Source of the DNA: Sporomusa termitida
Lineage (GTDB): Bacteria > Bacillota > Negativicutes > Sporomusales > Sporomusaceae
Direction of reading: 5' to 3'
NCBI RefSeq assembly: GCF_007641255.1
Contig: NZ_CP036259.1
Coordinates: 3,164,501 to 3,228,500 of the forward strand
Length of the DNA stretch: 64,000 nucleotides
The position numbers and the translations under genes are program-made. Of the stretch, positions 19,101-27,964 are shown one piece after another (the first letter of the stretch is position 1; each line of letters opens with the position of its first letter). The notes beneath the pieces are model-generated. The model made no database searches, was not told the DNA's origin, and worked only from the letters and a program-made list of their open reading frames with translations.

Positions 19101-19682
19101 TTACTGAATTCCTCTTGCCTGGTGCCAGTCCGACCGGAGAATGGCGTATTGTTTAACATCCCAGTACCTGCCTTTAGCGAACATTCGCTCACGGGCAATC
19201 CCTTCAAAAGTCATACCCGCCTTTTGCATAACCCGGCCTGACGGCTCATTGGGCAAAGCGTGAATACACTCAATACGGTTAAGCCTCAGCTCATTAAAAG
19301 CAAATTGCAGTATCCGCCTGACGGCTTCGGGCATAAGGCCGGCTCCCCAATAGCGGCGCCCCGACACATAGCCGATGGCCGCCTGATTATTTTTCCTGTC
19401 GACCTGGGGAAACCCCAGGGTACCAATGAGTTTTCCGGTTGCCCGCAGAATAATCCCCCAGTCCCCGGCCTCATCCCTGCAATACCGCTCTAACGTAAAA
19501 TTTATAAAGGCCCGCGAATCTGCTATCGTCTTATGGGTAGCCCATGACAGGTATTTCGTTACTTCCTGATCTGAGGCATATGCAAAAACTGCTTCTGCAT
19601 CTTCAGGACCAAGCCTTCTCAACAGCAACCGCTTGGTCGCCAACTGTGGTGTATTCCGAAAAAAAAGTTCACTCATAGTCAT
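19101..19682 (-). CDS. GNAT acetyltransferase, RimJ/RimL type
   Basis: A 193-residue N-acetyltransferase. TKRLLLRRLGPEDAEAVF at the start and RRYWGAGLMPEAVRRIL in the acetyl-CoA-binding region match the RimJ/RimL group that modifies ribosomal proteins or small amines. Closing motif PSGRVMQKAGMTFEG. ATG 19682 and ATG 19676 both follow AAAGGCGG. Single gene. Confidence 0.8.
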   Translation of the reverse strand: MTMSELFFRNTPQLATKRLLLRRLGPEDAEAVFAYASDQEVTKYLSWATHKTIADSRAFINFTLERYCRDEAGDWGIILRATGKLIGTLGFPQVDRKNNQAAIGYVSGRRYWGAGLMPEAVRRILQFAFNELRLNRIECIHALPNEPSGRVMQKAGMTFEGIARERMFAKGRYWDVKQYAILRSDWHQARGIQ

Positions 19683-19796
19683 CCCGCCGCCTTTCTATCA
19701 CTGAGTGATGTTACTAACCCCTTCTCACTCTACCACTGCCGGCAATGAAGTGTAAAACCCGGACAGTCATGCAAGCGCTGCCTTAAACCATAAAAG

Positions 19797-19838
19797 AAAG
19801 CCCCGCAGAATCACAGTCCTATGACTCCGCGGGGCTGT
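19797..19838 (-). terminator. Terminator of the acetyltransferase gene at 19948
   Basis: AGCCCCGC (19799-19806) and GCGGGGCT (19829-19836) form the base of a hairpin that continues inward. On the minus strand it is followed by TTTCTTTTAT. Confidence 0.8.
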
Positions 19839-19947
19839 ACCCACGTGTAAGGCTTGCCAAGCCTCTGTGCAGCTCCAGCATCGCTGCTGTTATGCACACT
19901 CACTTTAAAAATATTTTTACATAAATTTTCCAGAAAGTCAATATTGA

Positions 19948-20385
19948 TTAGAGGCCAATATTGCATGAATAGATACAGATATCCGCTCTTTCCTGAAAGC
20001 CGATACGGTCCCAGAAGTCCATCCCCTGCCGGTTATCTGCCAGCACAAACAAATGGCACTTGGCGATACCGGCTGCTTTAAGCTGCGCTAAACACCGTTC
20101 TGCCAGGGCCCGCCCGATTCCCTGCCGACGGTAGCGGGGATGCACTGTCAGGTGATAGAGAAACCCCCGCCGCCCGTCATGGCCGCACAGACAGGTGCCA
20201 ATCAGCTCCTGCCCCGCTGCCGCAACAAAGCTCAGCCCCTTGTTCCGGCTTAGAAACTGGTCAATATTCGCAGCGGAATCGGCCTCGCTCAACCCCAGCC
20301 CCGGTGTCCGTTGCCACAGGTCCAGAGCTGCTTCATAATCTGACGGCAACAATTCCCGTATTATATATTGCCTGAAAATGCCCAC
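19948..20385 (-). CDS. GNAT acetyltransferase
   Basis: A 145-residue GNAT protein with the acetyl-CoA loop RRQGIGRAL and the C-terminal NRQGMDFWDRIGF. Substrate unknown. The start is awkward: the GTG at 20385 lies inside the AGGAGGTG ribosome site, while the codon at proper spacing is ATT (20377-20379), which would start MFRQYIIREL. An ATT start is possible but rare. Confidence 0.75.
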   Translation of the reverse strand: MGIFRQYIIRELLPSDYEAALDLWQRTPGLGLSEADSAANIDQFLSRNKGLSFVAAAGQELIGTCLCGHDGRRGFLYHLTVHPRYRRQGIGRALAERCLAQLKAAGIAKCHLFVLADNRQGMDFWDRIGFQERADICIYSCNIGL

Positions 20386-20432
20386 CTCCTGCCGCTGCCG
20401 GTCTTGCCTATCCGCAAACTTATCAACCTGCA

Positions 20433-20474
20433 GCGCTCTGTAGGGTTAGTTAGCCGACTAACCCTACAGAGCGC
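20433..20474. repeat. Perfect 18-base stem overlapping the dehydrogenase stop codon
   Basis: GCGCTCTGTAGGGTTAGT (20433-20450) and ACTAACCCTACAGAGCGC (20457-20474) are exact reverse complements around TAGCCG. One arm encodes the last residues of the dehydrogenase. There is no T-tract, so it may be an mRNA 3' stabiliser or a terminator of unusual form. Confidence 0.8.
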
Positions 20475-21412
20475 AATACCTGGGAGATGCTGGCCGCACT
20501 CTTATGCAGCTTTTCTTTTTCAGCCGCCGGCAGAGGAACGTTGAGCCTTCTGGTTACACCGGTGGCAGTAATCTGGCAGGGAAGGCTTAAGGCAACCTGA
20601 CTCAGCCCATAGTCTCCCTTTAGGGTTGTCGATACAGGAAAAATACTGCCTTCATTAAAGAGCACTGACCGGGCCAGCCGGCAGGCAACCATGGCGATCC
20701 CGGAGTTTGTGCAGCCTTTAAAATTAAGGACATCATAAGCCACACTCACAACCTCCGCCGCTGTTTTCTCCCGATCCAGCGGCTCAGCCGGCTGAAAATA
20801 TTCATCCAGTCTGTCACTGGGGATTCCGGCCACATTCACAAGGCTCCACGCCGGAAAAGCCGAGTTGCCGTGTTCCCCCAGCATATAGCCATGGACATTC
20901 TTGGGGTCCACAGCGTATTTATTGGCTAAAATTCGCCGGAGCCGTGCCGTTTCCAGAGTTGTGCCGGTGCCGAACACTTTATGCCGGGGATAGCCAAAGA
21001 GGTTCTGGGCGCAATACAGTGTTATATCAAGCGGATTAGTGATTATAATGATAATGGCATCCTTTGTATATTGCGTTATCGCGGTCATGACATCTTTGAT
21101 TACCTGGACATTTCTGTCGGCCAGCAGCAGGCGGTCTGTTTTCTCTCCCGGCAGAATGCTGGGACCGGCGGCGACAATAATCACCTTGGCATCCTTGCAT
21201 TCTTCATAGCCGCCAGCATGAATATGTACGTTCGGGCTATAGGTAAACGGGGTGCCGTGGCTGGCATCCAGGGCTTCACCAATTGCCTTTTTTTCAATGA
21301 TATCGATAAGCGCAATGTCTGCTGCCAGGTTAAAAGACAAAGCGCAGTTCAATACCGCTGAGCCCACGTGGCCCACACCAACAATTGCCAGCTTGTTCTT
21401 TGCACAATTCAT
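20450..21412 (-). CDS. L-lactate / L-2-hydroxyisocaproate dehydrogenase family protein
   Basis: A 320-residue NAD-dependent 2-hydroxyacid dehydrogenase of the LDH/MDH fold. The NAD loop is GVGHVGSAV, the catalytic His is in GEHGNS, and NPLD carries the conserved Asn. The active-site loop reads LPGEKTDRLLLADRN, longer than in standard L-LDH, as in the hydroxyisocaproate enzymes, so the substrate may be a branched 2-oxoacid. ATG 21412 stands seven bases after GGAGG; ATG 21418 is the alternative. Single gene, ending inside a large stem-loop. Confidence 0.75.
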   Translation of the reverse strand: MNCAKNKLAIVGVGHVGSAVLNCALSFNLAADIALIDIIEKKAIGEALDASHGTPFTYSPNVHIHAGGYEECKDAKVIIVAAGPSILPGEKTDRLLLADRNVQVIKDVMTAITQYTKDAIIIIITNPLDITLYCAQNLFGYPRHKVFGTGTTLETARLRRILANKYAVDPKNVHGYMLGEHGNSAFPAWSLVNVAGIPSDRLDEYFQPAEPLDREKTAAEVVSVAYDVLNFKGCTNSGIAMVACRLARSVLFNEGSIFPVSTTLKGDYGLSQVALSLPCQITATGVTRRLNVPLPAAEKEKLHKSAASISQVLRSVGLVG

Positions 21413-21559
21413 AGTCATACCTCCAGTATATAATTGGGGTTAATCGCTGGCAGCCGGTCCCTGCCTTATTCTTACAGCCTGCCATTCTCCAGGCAGACTA
21501 AAAATCCCGGTTGCCAGCAAACACGGTTGGGAAAACGGCTTGCACTACGCCCTGACCGA

Positions 21560-21760
21560 CAAGGCGGCAGCTGCGCCTGATAGACAATGCTGCCGCCGGC
21601 GATTGTGCACCGGCCCCGGGTCTCGGCGCTAGCATCCAACTAAGCTGATAACACATCCCCGGTAGACCACAATGAGGTCAGCCAGTTTGCCTGCTGCCAG
21701 CGGCCCCTTGGCAGTTTCGCTGCCGGCATAGGGGACTGTTCCACAGATCATTATTCCAGC
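21560..21760 (-). pseudogene. Remnant of an amidohydrolase (YtcJ-like) C-terminus
   Basis: No open gene, but the minus strand of 21661-21740 reads TVPYAGSETAKGPLAAGK then LADLIVVYRG, the standard C-terminal segment of metal-dependent amidohydrolases. After a stop and frame change, 21566-21614 reads TIAGGSIVYQAQ, the family's last strand. The rest of the 21413-21930 interval shows nothing else. This is a decayed gene of which only the tail survives. Confidence 0.7.
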
Positions 21761-21843
21761 CGCCGGTCAGGCATTTGTCCGGTTAGTATAATTTTACGCC
21801 CATATTGCTGCCAATTCAATAAAATCATACAATTTTACAACAC

Positions 21844-21880
21844 AAAAAATAGAGCTGCTCAATAAACAAGTAGCTCTAAT
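21844..21880 (-). terminator. Terminator of the radical SAM gene
   Basis: On the minus strand AGAGCTACT pairs with AGCAGCTCT and is followed by ATTTTTTG. It lies about 50 bases past the stop at 21931. Confidence 0.75.
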
Positions 21881-21930
21881 TAGTTTTTCATCTTATTAGG
21901 ACTCAGCAGCAGACATATAACTAAATGTGG

Positions 21931-22812
21931 TTATACCCGGTCTGTATCACGGACACGAAGCAGGTTTATCTCGTTACCCTCAATAACCCGGGTAAGGGTT
22001 TGTAACAGTTCGTCTTTACCCGCCGGCAGCACCTTATCCAGATAAATACAATTAGAAGGATGCATGGAAGTAATACCTGTGTTTGCCAGCTCCATATTCT
22101 CAATCATTAACCGCATTTCCTGCAGAATCTCCCGGTCTGTCGGCACTAGGAACTCCCCGCTCTGCATTTTTTCATAAAGTTCAGTTCCCGGTTGTACAAT
22201 AATAGTCAGCATACCGATATAATCGGGCTGTATCTGATTACAAATGTGCGCCGTATTTCGGGCATGCGCCCGCGCTTGCGGAGTTCTTCCTGCCAACCCT
22301 AAAATTACGGTAATAAACAGATTGATCCCGGCCTGCCTGACCTTTCTCCCGGCCGCCACCATTGCTTCACAGCTAACGCCCTTGTGAATCTCCCGCAGAA
22401 TTTCCTCATCGCCACTTTCCACCCCCAGATGCGCCTCAACTAAGCCATATTTTTGCAGTTTCTGCAATTCGCTCAGACTCTTATTTAGTATGCTGCCGGC
22501 ACTGGCATAGACGCCGACATAGGCAAGCCCGGGAAAGGCAGCATACAGATATTGCAAAATCGTTACTAAATCTTGAGTCGGCATAGTCAGGGCATCACCA
22601 TCGGCCAGGAATACCTTTTTCACATCGCCATAATACTCTTTCGCAAGCTCAATATCCTCCAGAATCTCATTGAGTTCGCGGACGCGGTATTGCTTGTCTT
22701 TATACATATAGCAAAATGTACATTGATTATGACTGCACCCGATCGTACACTGCAGGATGTAATCATCCCCGGCTATATGGGGGCTGTAAATATTTCCTTC
22801 ATATCGCATCAT
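21931..22812 (-). CDS. Radical SAM protein of unknown function
   Basis: A 293-residue radical SAM enzyme. The cluster motif is expanded (CTIGCSHNQCTFCYMYK): the Cys residues of CSHNQCTFC bind the [4Fe-4S] cluster. EAHLGVESGDEEILREIHKG is the typical HemN/Elp3-like strand-helix element. The family is widespread and not assigned a reaction. AGGGAGGGGT precedes the ATG pair at 22812/22809. It precedes no obvious pathway partner; mobA lies upstream on the same strand, 60 bases away. Confidence 0.75.
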   Translation of the reverse strand: MMRYEGNIYSPHIAGDDYILQCTIGCSHNQCTFCYMYKDKQYRVRELNEILEDIELAKEYYGDVKKVFLADGDALTMPTQDLVTILQYLYAAFPGLAYVGVYASAGSILNKSLSELQKLQKYGLVEAHLGVESGDEEILREIHKGVSCEAMVAAGRKVRQAGINLFITVILGLAGRTPQARAHARNTAHICNQIQPDYIGMLTIIVQPGTELYEKMQSGEFLVPTDREILQEMRLMIENMELANTGITSMHPSNCIYLDKVLPAGKDELLQTLTRVIEGNEINLLRVRDTDRV

Positions 22813-22872
22813 ACCCCTCCCTAAACTACGACTGCCCGCTGTCGCTGCCCGCAGACTCCATTTCAGTGCCGT

Positions 22873-23466
22873 TTATTTTACATACCGCCCGTTCTGGTCA
22901 AGCCGGGTTAAGTCGCCCGGTGTATTAAGATTGTAAAACAGTTCTTCCAGATTTCCGACCGCCTGTAATTCAGGTTCGGCAATTTTAAGGACCCGCACCA
23001 GGGGATAAAATTGATATACCTGGCTCACCCCGGCCTGCAAGCACTGCTCGATAGGGCCGATACAGCTGCGGGAATATACGGCACACAGGGGTTCCCACCG
23101 CTGCCGTATTGCCGGCGCTATAACATCATATCCGCTTCTCCGGGCAAGCAAGTATCTGGCCAGCTCGCCTGTAAATAGCGGCATATCACAGGAAACCACA
23201 AAGGCGTACTGATATTGCGCCGCCAGTAGACCGGCATGCAGGCCGGCCAGCGGCCCCAGGCCCGGATAATGATCAGGTACCTCTTTAACACCGCTGCAGT
23301 TATATTTTGCCGTATGATTGCTTGCAATAATAATTTCATCCACAACACCTGCCAGCTTGTTTAGCGTCCGTTCTATCAGTGTTTCATTATTAAACGAGAG
23401 CAGCGTTTTGTCCCGCCCCATCCGGGAACTGCGCCCGCCTGCAAGAATAATACCACTTACCTCCAT
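22873..23466 (-). CDS. mobA: Molybdenum cofactor guanylyltransferase MobA
   Basis: A 197-residue nucleotidyltransferase. IILAGGRSSRMGRDKTLL is the GTP-binding signature, and VSCDMPLF the metal-binding motif. It attaches GMP to molybdopterin to give the bis-MGD cofactor used by DMSO-reductase-family enzymes, three of which are encoded in this window. ATG 23466 is set by AGGAGGCAAAGCC; the longer frame to 23490 has no ribosome site. Confidence 0.9.
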   Translation of the reverse strand: MEVSGIILAGGRSSRMGRDKTLLSFNNETLIERTLNKLAGVVDEIIIASNHTAKYNCSGVKEVPDHYPGLGPLAGLHAGLLAAQYQYAFVVSCDMPLFTGELARYLLARRSGYDVIAPAIRQRWEPLCAVYSRSCIGPIEQCLQAGVSQVYQFYPLVRVLKIAEPELQAVGNLEELFYNLNTPGDLTRLDQNGRYVK

Positions 23467-23524
23467 GGCTTTGCCTCCTAACGGCTGCATACTTCTTTAC
23501 CTATAGCTTAAACCGGTTAACCGC

Positions 23525-23815
23525 ATTTTGCAATTGCTATGCAAGCTGGGCCAGGTGCTGGCTGGCAGCAGCAATCTCTTCCATAGATGCCAACTCAGAA
23601 CCATGCTTTACTTCCTGCGTACCGGCCGTCATAGCGATGACCGCCTAGCTCGGTTTTGCCCTGGATGGCGCCGATAAGGGCAGCGATCTGTTTTGGCTGC
23701 CTCCTGCGATTGTTCGGCAGCCGGCGAACCGCCTCGGCTACCACGGCAAAGCTGTTCACCGGCCCTGAACGCTTCGATCGCAGCGTTCAGGGCCGGAGAT
23801 TGGTTTGAGCGCCCT
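23525..23815 (-). pseudogene. Remnant of a methyl-accepting chemotaxis protein
   Basis: The minus strand encodes, in shifting frames, LNAAIEAFRAGEQ, then FAVVAEAVRRL, then AEQSQEAAK, then QIAALIGAIQGKT: the conserved signalling hairpin of chemoreceptors in correct order. At least three frameshifts separate the pieces, and further downstream ASMEEIAAASQHLAQLA continues the pattern. No N-terminal sensor part remains. The gene is dead. Confidence 0.8.
23759..23796. repeat. Perfect 15-base inverted repeat inside the chemoreceptor relic
   Basis: CCGGCCCTGAACGCT and AGCGTTCAGGGCCGG around TCGATCGC. It starts 25 bases... from the hydA stop side of the relic and could now serve as the hydA terminator, although no T-tract follows. 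It arose in the LNAAIEA coding stretch. Confidence 0.6.
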
Positions 23816-23821
23816 CAGGGC

Positions 23822-25081
23822 TTAGGCCAGGGATAGCATCGCCCGGGCTTTGCCCAACCACAGGGAATCCATCGGATTAACAGGCTGCCCGCCGCCATTT
23901 ACACAGCCGCCGGGACAGTTCATTATTTCAATAAAATGATAGGGTGACCGGCCGGCCCGGACCTGTTCCAAAAGCGGCTTAGCATTCTCTTTAAGCCCAT
24001 GGGCAACCGCCACTTTAAGGGTAACGTCCCTGCCGGTTTTAGCATCTTTCATAGTCGCTCCGGCTTCTTTCACGCCAGCGAGCCCCCGCACCTGCTTAAA
24101 CTCAGGTACCGCCAGCTCCCCGCCGGTAATAACAAAATAAGCGGTGCGTAAAGCAGCCTCCATGACGCCGCCGGTATTGCCGAACAGCACGCCCGCACCA
24201 CTATATTGGACAAAAGGATTATCCTGGTCGGTAAATTCGGGAACATTGGCAAAGTCGATGCTCAGCTTTTTAAATAGACGAGCCAGGTCCCGGGTGGTAA
24301 GCACTGCATCCACATCCGGATAACGGCCGGCTTTACCATGCCTGTTCCAATAGGCCGCAGCACTGGTAAACTCTGGTCTTGATGCTTCAAATTTTTTGGC
24401 AGTGCAAGGCATTATCCCCACCATAAAAAGTTCTTCAGGCTGTACCTGCCACACTTCTTTTGCGCCATAAGTCTTAGCCAAAGCACCAGCTATCATCATC
24501 GGCGACTTAACAGAAGACAAATGGGGGATAAGCTCAGGGTAATACAATTCGGCATATCTAATCCAGGCCGGACAGCAGGATGTAAATTGCGGCAGCGGTC
24601 CCACCGGCTGCCCGGCCGGCTCTCCCAGGGCATAATGCCGGATTTTGCCGATGAGTTCCAGGCCTTCTTCCAGGATGGTCTGATCAGCAGTAAAGTTGGT
24701 GTCCAGAATCTTAAATCCGGCCTGCTTAAGAGCACCATACAGCTTAGCAGTAACTAAACTACCCGGTTCCATGCCAAACTCTTCGCCAATGGCAACCCGG
24801 ACAGCAGGTGCGATAGTACCCACAACCGTTAGTTGCTTAGTCTCCAGCTTTTCAATCACCTTGTCGACACCATCAACCATATCCCTGGGCGCCCCAAACG
24901 GACAATGGACTAAACACTGACCGCAGGCCACACACCGGGTCTTATCGATGGTGTGCGCGGTCCCGTATTTGCCGTCAATGGCCTCTGCCGGACAAAATGC
25001 TTTACAGAAATCACAGCCTTTACAAATTTTGCGGTCAATTTCGATCACCCGGACTAATTCCCGGGCTTGAAATCCTTTCAT
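23822..25081 (-). CDS. hydA: Compact [FeFe]-hydrogenase
   Basis: A 419-residue hydrogenase. The N-terminus has two [4Fe-4S] ferredoxin motifs (CKGCDFCKAFCP, CVACGQCLVHCP). All three H-cluster signatures are intact: TSCCPAW, MPCTAKKFE and MNCPGGCVNGGGQP, so it should be active. It lacks the extra 2Fe-2S and NADH-linked domains of bifurcating enzymes, which suggests ferredoxin as partner for H2 uptake or evolution. No maturation genes (hydEFG) are in the window. It sits among molybdenum-cofactor genes, 131 bases after moeA, without a clear functional link. Confidence 0.9.
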   Translation of the reverse strand: MKGFQARELVRVIEIDRKICKGCDFCKAFCPAEAIDGKYGTAHTIDKTRCVACGQCLVHCPFGAPRDMVDGVDKVIEKLETKQLTVVGTIAPAVRVAIGEEFGMEPGSLVTAKLYGALKQAGFKILDTNFTADQTILEEGLELIGKIRHYALGEPAGQPVGPLPQFTSCCPAWIRYAELYYPELIPHLSSVKSPMMIAGALAKTYGAKEVWQVQPEELFMVGIMPCTAKKFEASRPEFTSAAAYWNRHGKAGRYPDVDAVLTTRDLARLFKKLSIDFANVPEFTDQDNPFVQYSGAGVLFGNTGGVMEAALRTAYFVITGGELAVPEFKQVRGLAGVKEAGATMKDAKTGRDVTLKVAVAHGLKENAKPLLEQVRAGRSPYHFIEIMNCPGGCVNGGGQPVNPMDSLWLGKARAMLSLA

Positions 25082-25212
25082 AGTAGACCTCCCCTCTAAA
25101 GATTAGTAAGAGAACTCAGCTCACACCAAACCTTCACCGCTTGCCGGCAGGGCAAGTTACCCTGTTAAGATCAAGCGTTACAGGGTTGTCTGCTGACAGT
25201 TTGATAAAGGTC

Positions 25213-26451
25213 TTACAGGAAACCTCCCGGCTCATGGCCTAACACCACTGCGGAAACTTCCTGGCCGGCAAGCAGCGGGCCGCTCCCGGCCGGCACGTCG
25301 ATCAGTGCGTTGCAGTCAATCATTGATTTTAACACCCCGTTGCTTTGCTCACCGGTAAGCTTCACATAATTCATGGCCTTGTCGCGTTGCACCCGCGCCC
25401 GCAAAAAGCGACGCTGCTGGCTGGATTTATTAAAGTTTTCGGTCAGAATGGCCGAAACTTTAAGGGGAAACTGTTTCTCCAAGCCCATCATTTTCTTGAT
25501 CAGCGGCACCACCAGCAGGTCGAAAGTGATTAAGGCGGCAGCAGGATTGCCCGACAGACCGATAATTAATTTATTATTATAGCTGGCGGCAATAACCGGT
25601 GAACCGGGTTTCATATCCAGCTTCCAAAAAATGAGTTCAGCCCCCAGCTGCGTCAGCGCCGCCGGAACAACATCATAATCGCCCACGGAAACGCCGCCGG
25701 TGGTGATAACCAGATCCGACGCCTGGAGCGCCTGAGAAATTCGCGCAGCAATGGCCGTGGTTTCATCAGGTACAATGCCCATATCCACCGGCGCTGTTCC
25801 CAGTTGCAGACAGTAGGCGCCTAAACTGTGGAGATTGCTGTTATATATTTTTCCCGGCAGCAAGTCCCGGGACGGGTCCAACAGCTCATCACCGGTACTG
25901 AGAATAGCGATCCTGACTTTTTCAAAAACCGGCACTGCCGCCACGCCAATGGCCGCCAGTAACCCGACCAGCGGCGGCGTCACCACCATACCGCCGGGGG
26001 CAATCGTCTCGCCCTGGATTACATCTTCCCCCGCCCTGATCACATTTTTACCCGGTGTAACCGGACTAAATAACTTAATGCTATTTCCTTCTCTGGTTAC
26101 ATCCTCAAATTTAACAATCTCGTCCGCCCCCTCCGGGACAGGCGCCCCGGTCATCACCTTTATAGCAGTGCCGGCCATGACCTTATTACGGGGCACATAA
26201 CCGGCCCGGACCTCTTCGATTACGGTGAGCGTTACGGGCTGGGACGGCTTAGCCTGTTCACTGTCTTTGGCCTGCAGGGCATAACCATCCAAAGGCGATT
26301 TACTAAAAACCGGCAGATTTACGCCGGACTGGATATCCCGGCCCAACACCCGGCCTGTCGCGGCCAGCAAAGGTACCTGGCCCTGTGCAACAGGCCGGAC
26401 TAATGTTAATAATGTTGCCTGCGCTTCTTCCAGGGAAATACTTGTTTTCAT
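25213..26451 (-). CDS. moeA: Molybdopterin molybdenumtransferase MoeA
   Basis: A 412-residue MoeA. The N-terminal segment with PVFSKSPLDGYAL, the MoaB/MogA-like domain with STGDEL and TTGGVSVGDYD, and GLSGNPAAALITF are all typical. The enzyme inserts molybdate into adenylated molybdopterin. It follows the related molybdopterin-binding gene by 19 bases and closes the moa-moe operon. Confidence 0.9.
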   Translation of the reverse strand: MKTSISLEEAQATLLTLVRPVAQGQVPLLAATGRVLGRDIQSGVNLPVFSKSPLDGYALQAKDSEQAKPSQPVTLTVIEEVRAGYVPRNKVMAGTAIKVMTGAPVPEGADEIVKFEDVTREGNSIKLFSPVTPGKNVIRAGEDVIQGETIAPGGMVVTPPLVGLLAAIGVAAVPVFEKVRIAILSTGDELLDPSRDLLPGKIYNSNLHSLGAYCLQLGTAPVDMGIVPDETTAIAARISQALQASDLVITTGGVSVGDYDVVPAALTQLGAELIFWKLDMKPGSPVIAASYNNKLIIGLSGNPAAALITFDLLVVPLIKKMMGLEKQFPLKVSAILTENFNKSSQQRRFLRARVQRDKAMNYVKLTGEQSNGVLKSMIDCNALIDVPAGSGPLLAGQEVSAVVLGHEPGGFL

Positions 26452-26470
26452 TCTTTATCCCCCTTATCAT

Positions 26471-27493
26471 CTATGCACCAGTCCCAAAGGAACAGGCCGG
26501 ATACTGGCAAACCTCACATTCCAGACATAATCCTCCCAGCCCCAGCTTTACGATCATGGGTCTGGTAAGCTGCCGGCCGGTCAGGACTAAGGGCAGCAGC
26601 AAATCAAAAACAGTCGTTTTATGATACATGACACAGCCCGGCAGTCCCAGAACAGGGACCTGCCCCAAATACGCCACCATCAGCATTGACCCCGGCAATA
26701 CAGGCGCGCCATAGGTGACAATTTCCGCACCGGCCTTCCTGATCCCGCTGGGGCTGACATCATCCGGGTCAACCGACATGCCGCCGGTTGTCAGGATCAA
26801 ATCAGCCCCGTCAGCGATTAAGGCCCTCACGGCCTGGGCGATTTGGTCCCGGTCATCAGGCACAAGGATATGCTGCATTACTTCACAGCCGTAGCCTTCC
26901 ACCTTGGCTTTTACGACCGGTCCGAACTTATCCTGAATACGCCCATGATAAACCTCGCTGCCGGTCGTAATAATACCGACCTTACAGGCGCGATATGGGG
27001 AAACGGCCGTGACCGCGGCGGCTTGTCCAATCGCTTCCACTGTTTTGATTTTCGCTTCCTCAATCAGCAAAGGAATAACCCGGACACCGGCAACGATATC
27101 CCCTTTTTTTACCGGTCTGTGGTTGTTCCGGGTTGCGGCAACAATCTCCTCAATCATATTGATGCTTGTTAAAAACTCTTCATTTACCGTGAACAGGCCG
27201 TCATACTCGGCTACAAGACTGACTTTACCCTCCCGGGGCTCAGTCAGAGCAAGCCCGACCCCTTGTATTGCCCGGGCAATACGCAGGCCGGCGTCATTTT
27301 CATGCAAGAATCCTTCCTTAACCTCCCATACATATAAATGCTCCTTCCCCAGCTGCAAAAGCCTGGGTATATCCTGTTCGGTAATGATGTGGCCTTTTTT
27401 AAACGCCTGGCCCTTGAATTCACCAGGCACTATTTGGGTAATGTCATGGCAGAGCACGTTGCCGATGGCTTCTTCCACTCTGACTATCTGCAT
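26471..27493 (-). CDS. Molybdopterin-binding protein (MoaB/MogA-like domain)
   Basis: A 340-residue protein. The C-terminal half has the molybdopterin-binding fold (IITTGSEVYHGRIQDKFG, then TTGGMSVDPDDVSPSGI, GLPGCVMYHKTTVFD). The first 150 residues resemble a degenerate MoeA front. The last 25 residues contain CLECEVCQYPACSFG, a Cys cluster that may bind metal. Proteins of this kind accompany moeA in anaerobic Firmicutes; it may substitute for the missing MogA. GAGAGGGTTGGAGAT precedes the ATG. Confidence 0.75.
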   Translation of the reverse strand: MQIVRVEEAIGNVLCHDITQIVPGEFKGQAFKKGHIITEQDIPRLLQLGKEHLYVWEVKEGFLHENDAGLRIARAIQGVGLALTEPREGKVSLVAEYDGLFTVNEEFLTSINMIEEIVAATRNNHRPVKKGDIVAGVRVIPLLIEEAKIKTVEAIGQAAAVTAVSPYRACKVGIITTGSEVYHGRIQDKFGPVVKAKVEGYGCEVMQHILVPDDRDQIAQAVRALIADGADLILTTGGMSVDPDDVSPSGIRKAGAEIVTYGAPVLPGSMLMVAYLGQVPVLGLPGCVMYHKTTVFDLLLPLVLTGRQLTRPMIVKLGLGGLCLECEVCQYPACSFGTGA

Positions 27494-27529
27494 ATCTCCA
27501 ACCCTCTCTGTTGTTGCTTAACACCGTAT

Positions 27530-27964
27530 TTAGTCGAGCCTCACTATTTCATCCCCCGGTTTTATCCAGCCCGGGGTAATTACCCTGGCAAAAATCCCTT
27601 CCCGGGGCATGACACAATCGCCTGTTTTTTCCCGGATGGCACAACCCTTATGGCACTCTTTACCAATTTGTGTCACCTCCAGCACGGTTTCGCCTACCCT
27701 GAGCCGGCTGCCGACCGGGAGCGTAAATAAAACGATGCCGGCGGTGGTAATGTTTTCGGCAAAGCTGCCTGTGGCCAGATTGTCAAGGCCCAGTCTTCTG
27801 ATTTTATCAATACTTTCATTGCCAAGCAGGCTTACCTGCCGGTGCCAGTCGCCGGCGTGGGCATCGCCCTGCAGCCCCCAGTTCAGCGCAAAGTAGCCTT
27901 TCGCCACCGCTTGCTTGGGCTGGCCTTTTTCCTTACTGCTATTTATTGCCAGTACTTTCGTCAT
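27530..27964 (-). CDS. MOSC-domain protein
   Basis: A 144-residue MOSC domain (NWGLQGDAHAGDWHRQVSLL, then SFAENITTAG, and GKECHKGCAIR with the conserved Cys). MOSC domains carry sulfur or bind molybdenum cofactor. Stand-alone MOSC proteins often sit in Moco operons. Its ATG overlaps the stop of the truncated mogA frame as ATGA, so translation is coupled to that remnant. Confidence 0.85.
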   Translation of the reverse strand: MTKVLAINSSKEKGQPKQAVAKGYFALNWGLQGDAHAGDWHRQVSLLGNESIDKIRRLGLDNLATGSFAENITTAGIVLFTLPVGSRLRVGETVLEVTQIGKECHKGCAIREKTGDCVMPREGIFARVITPGWIKPGDEIVRLD

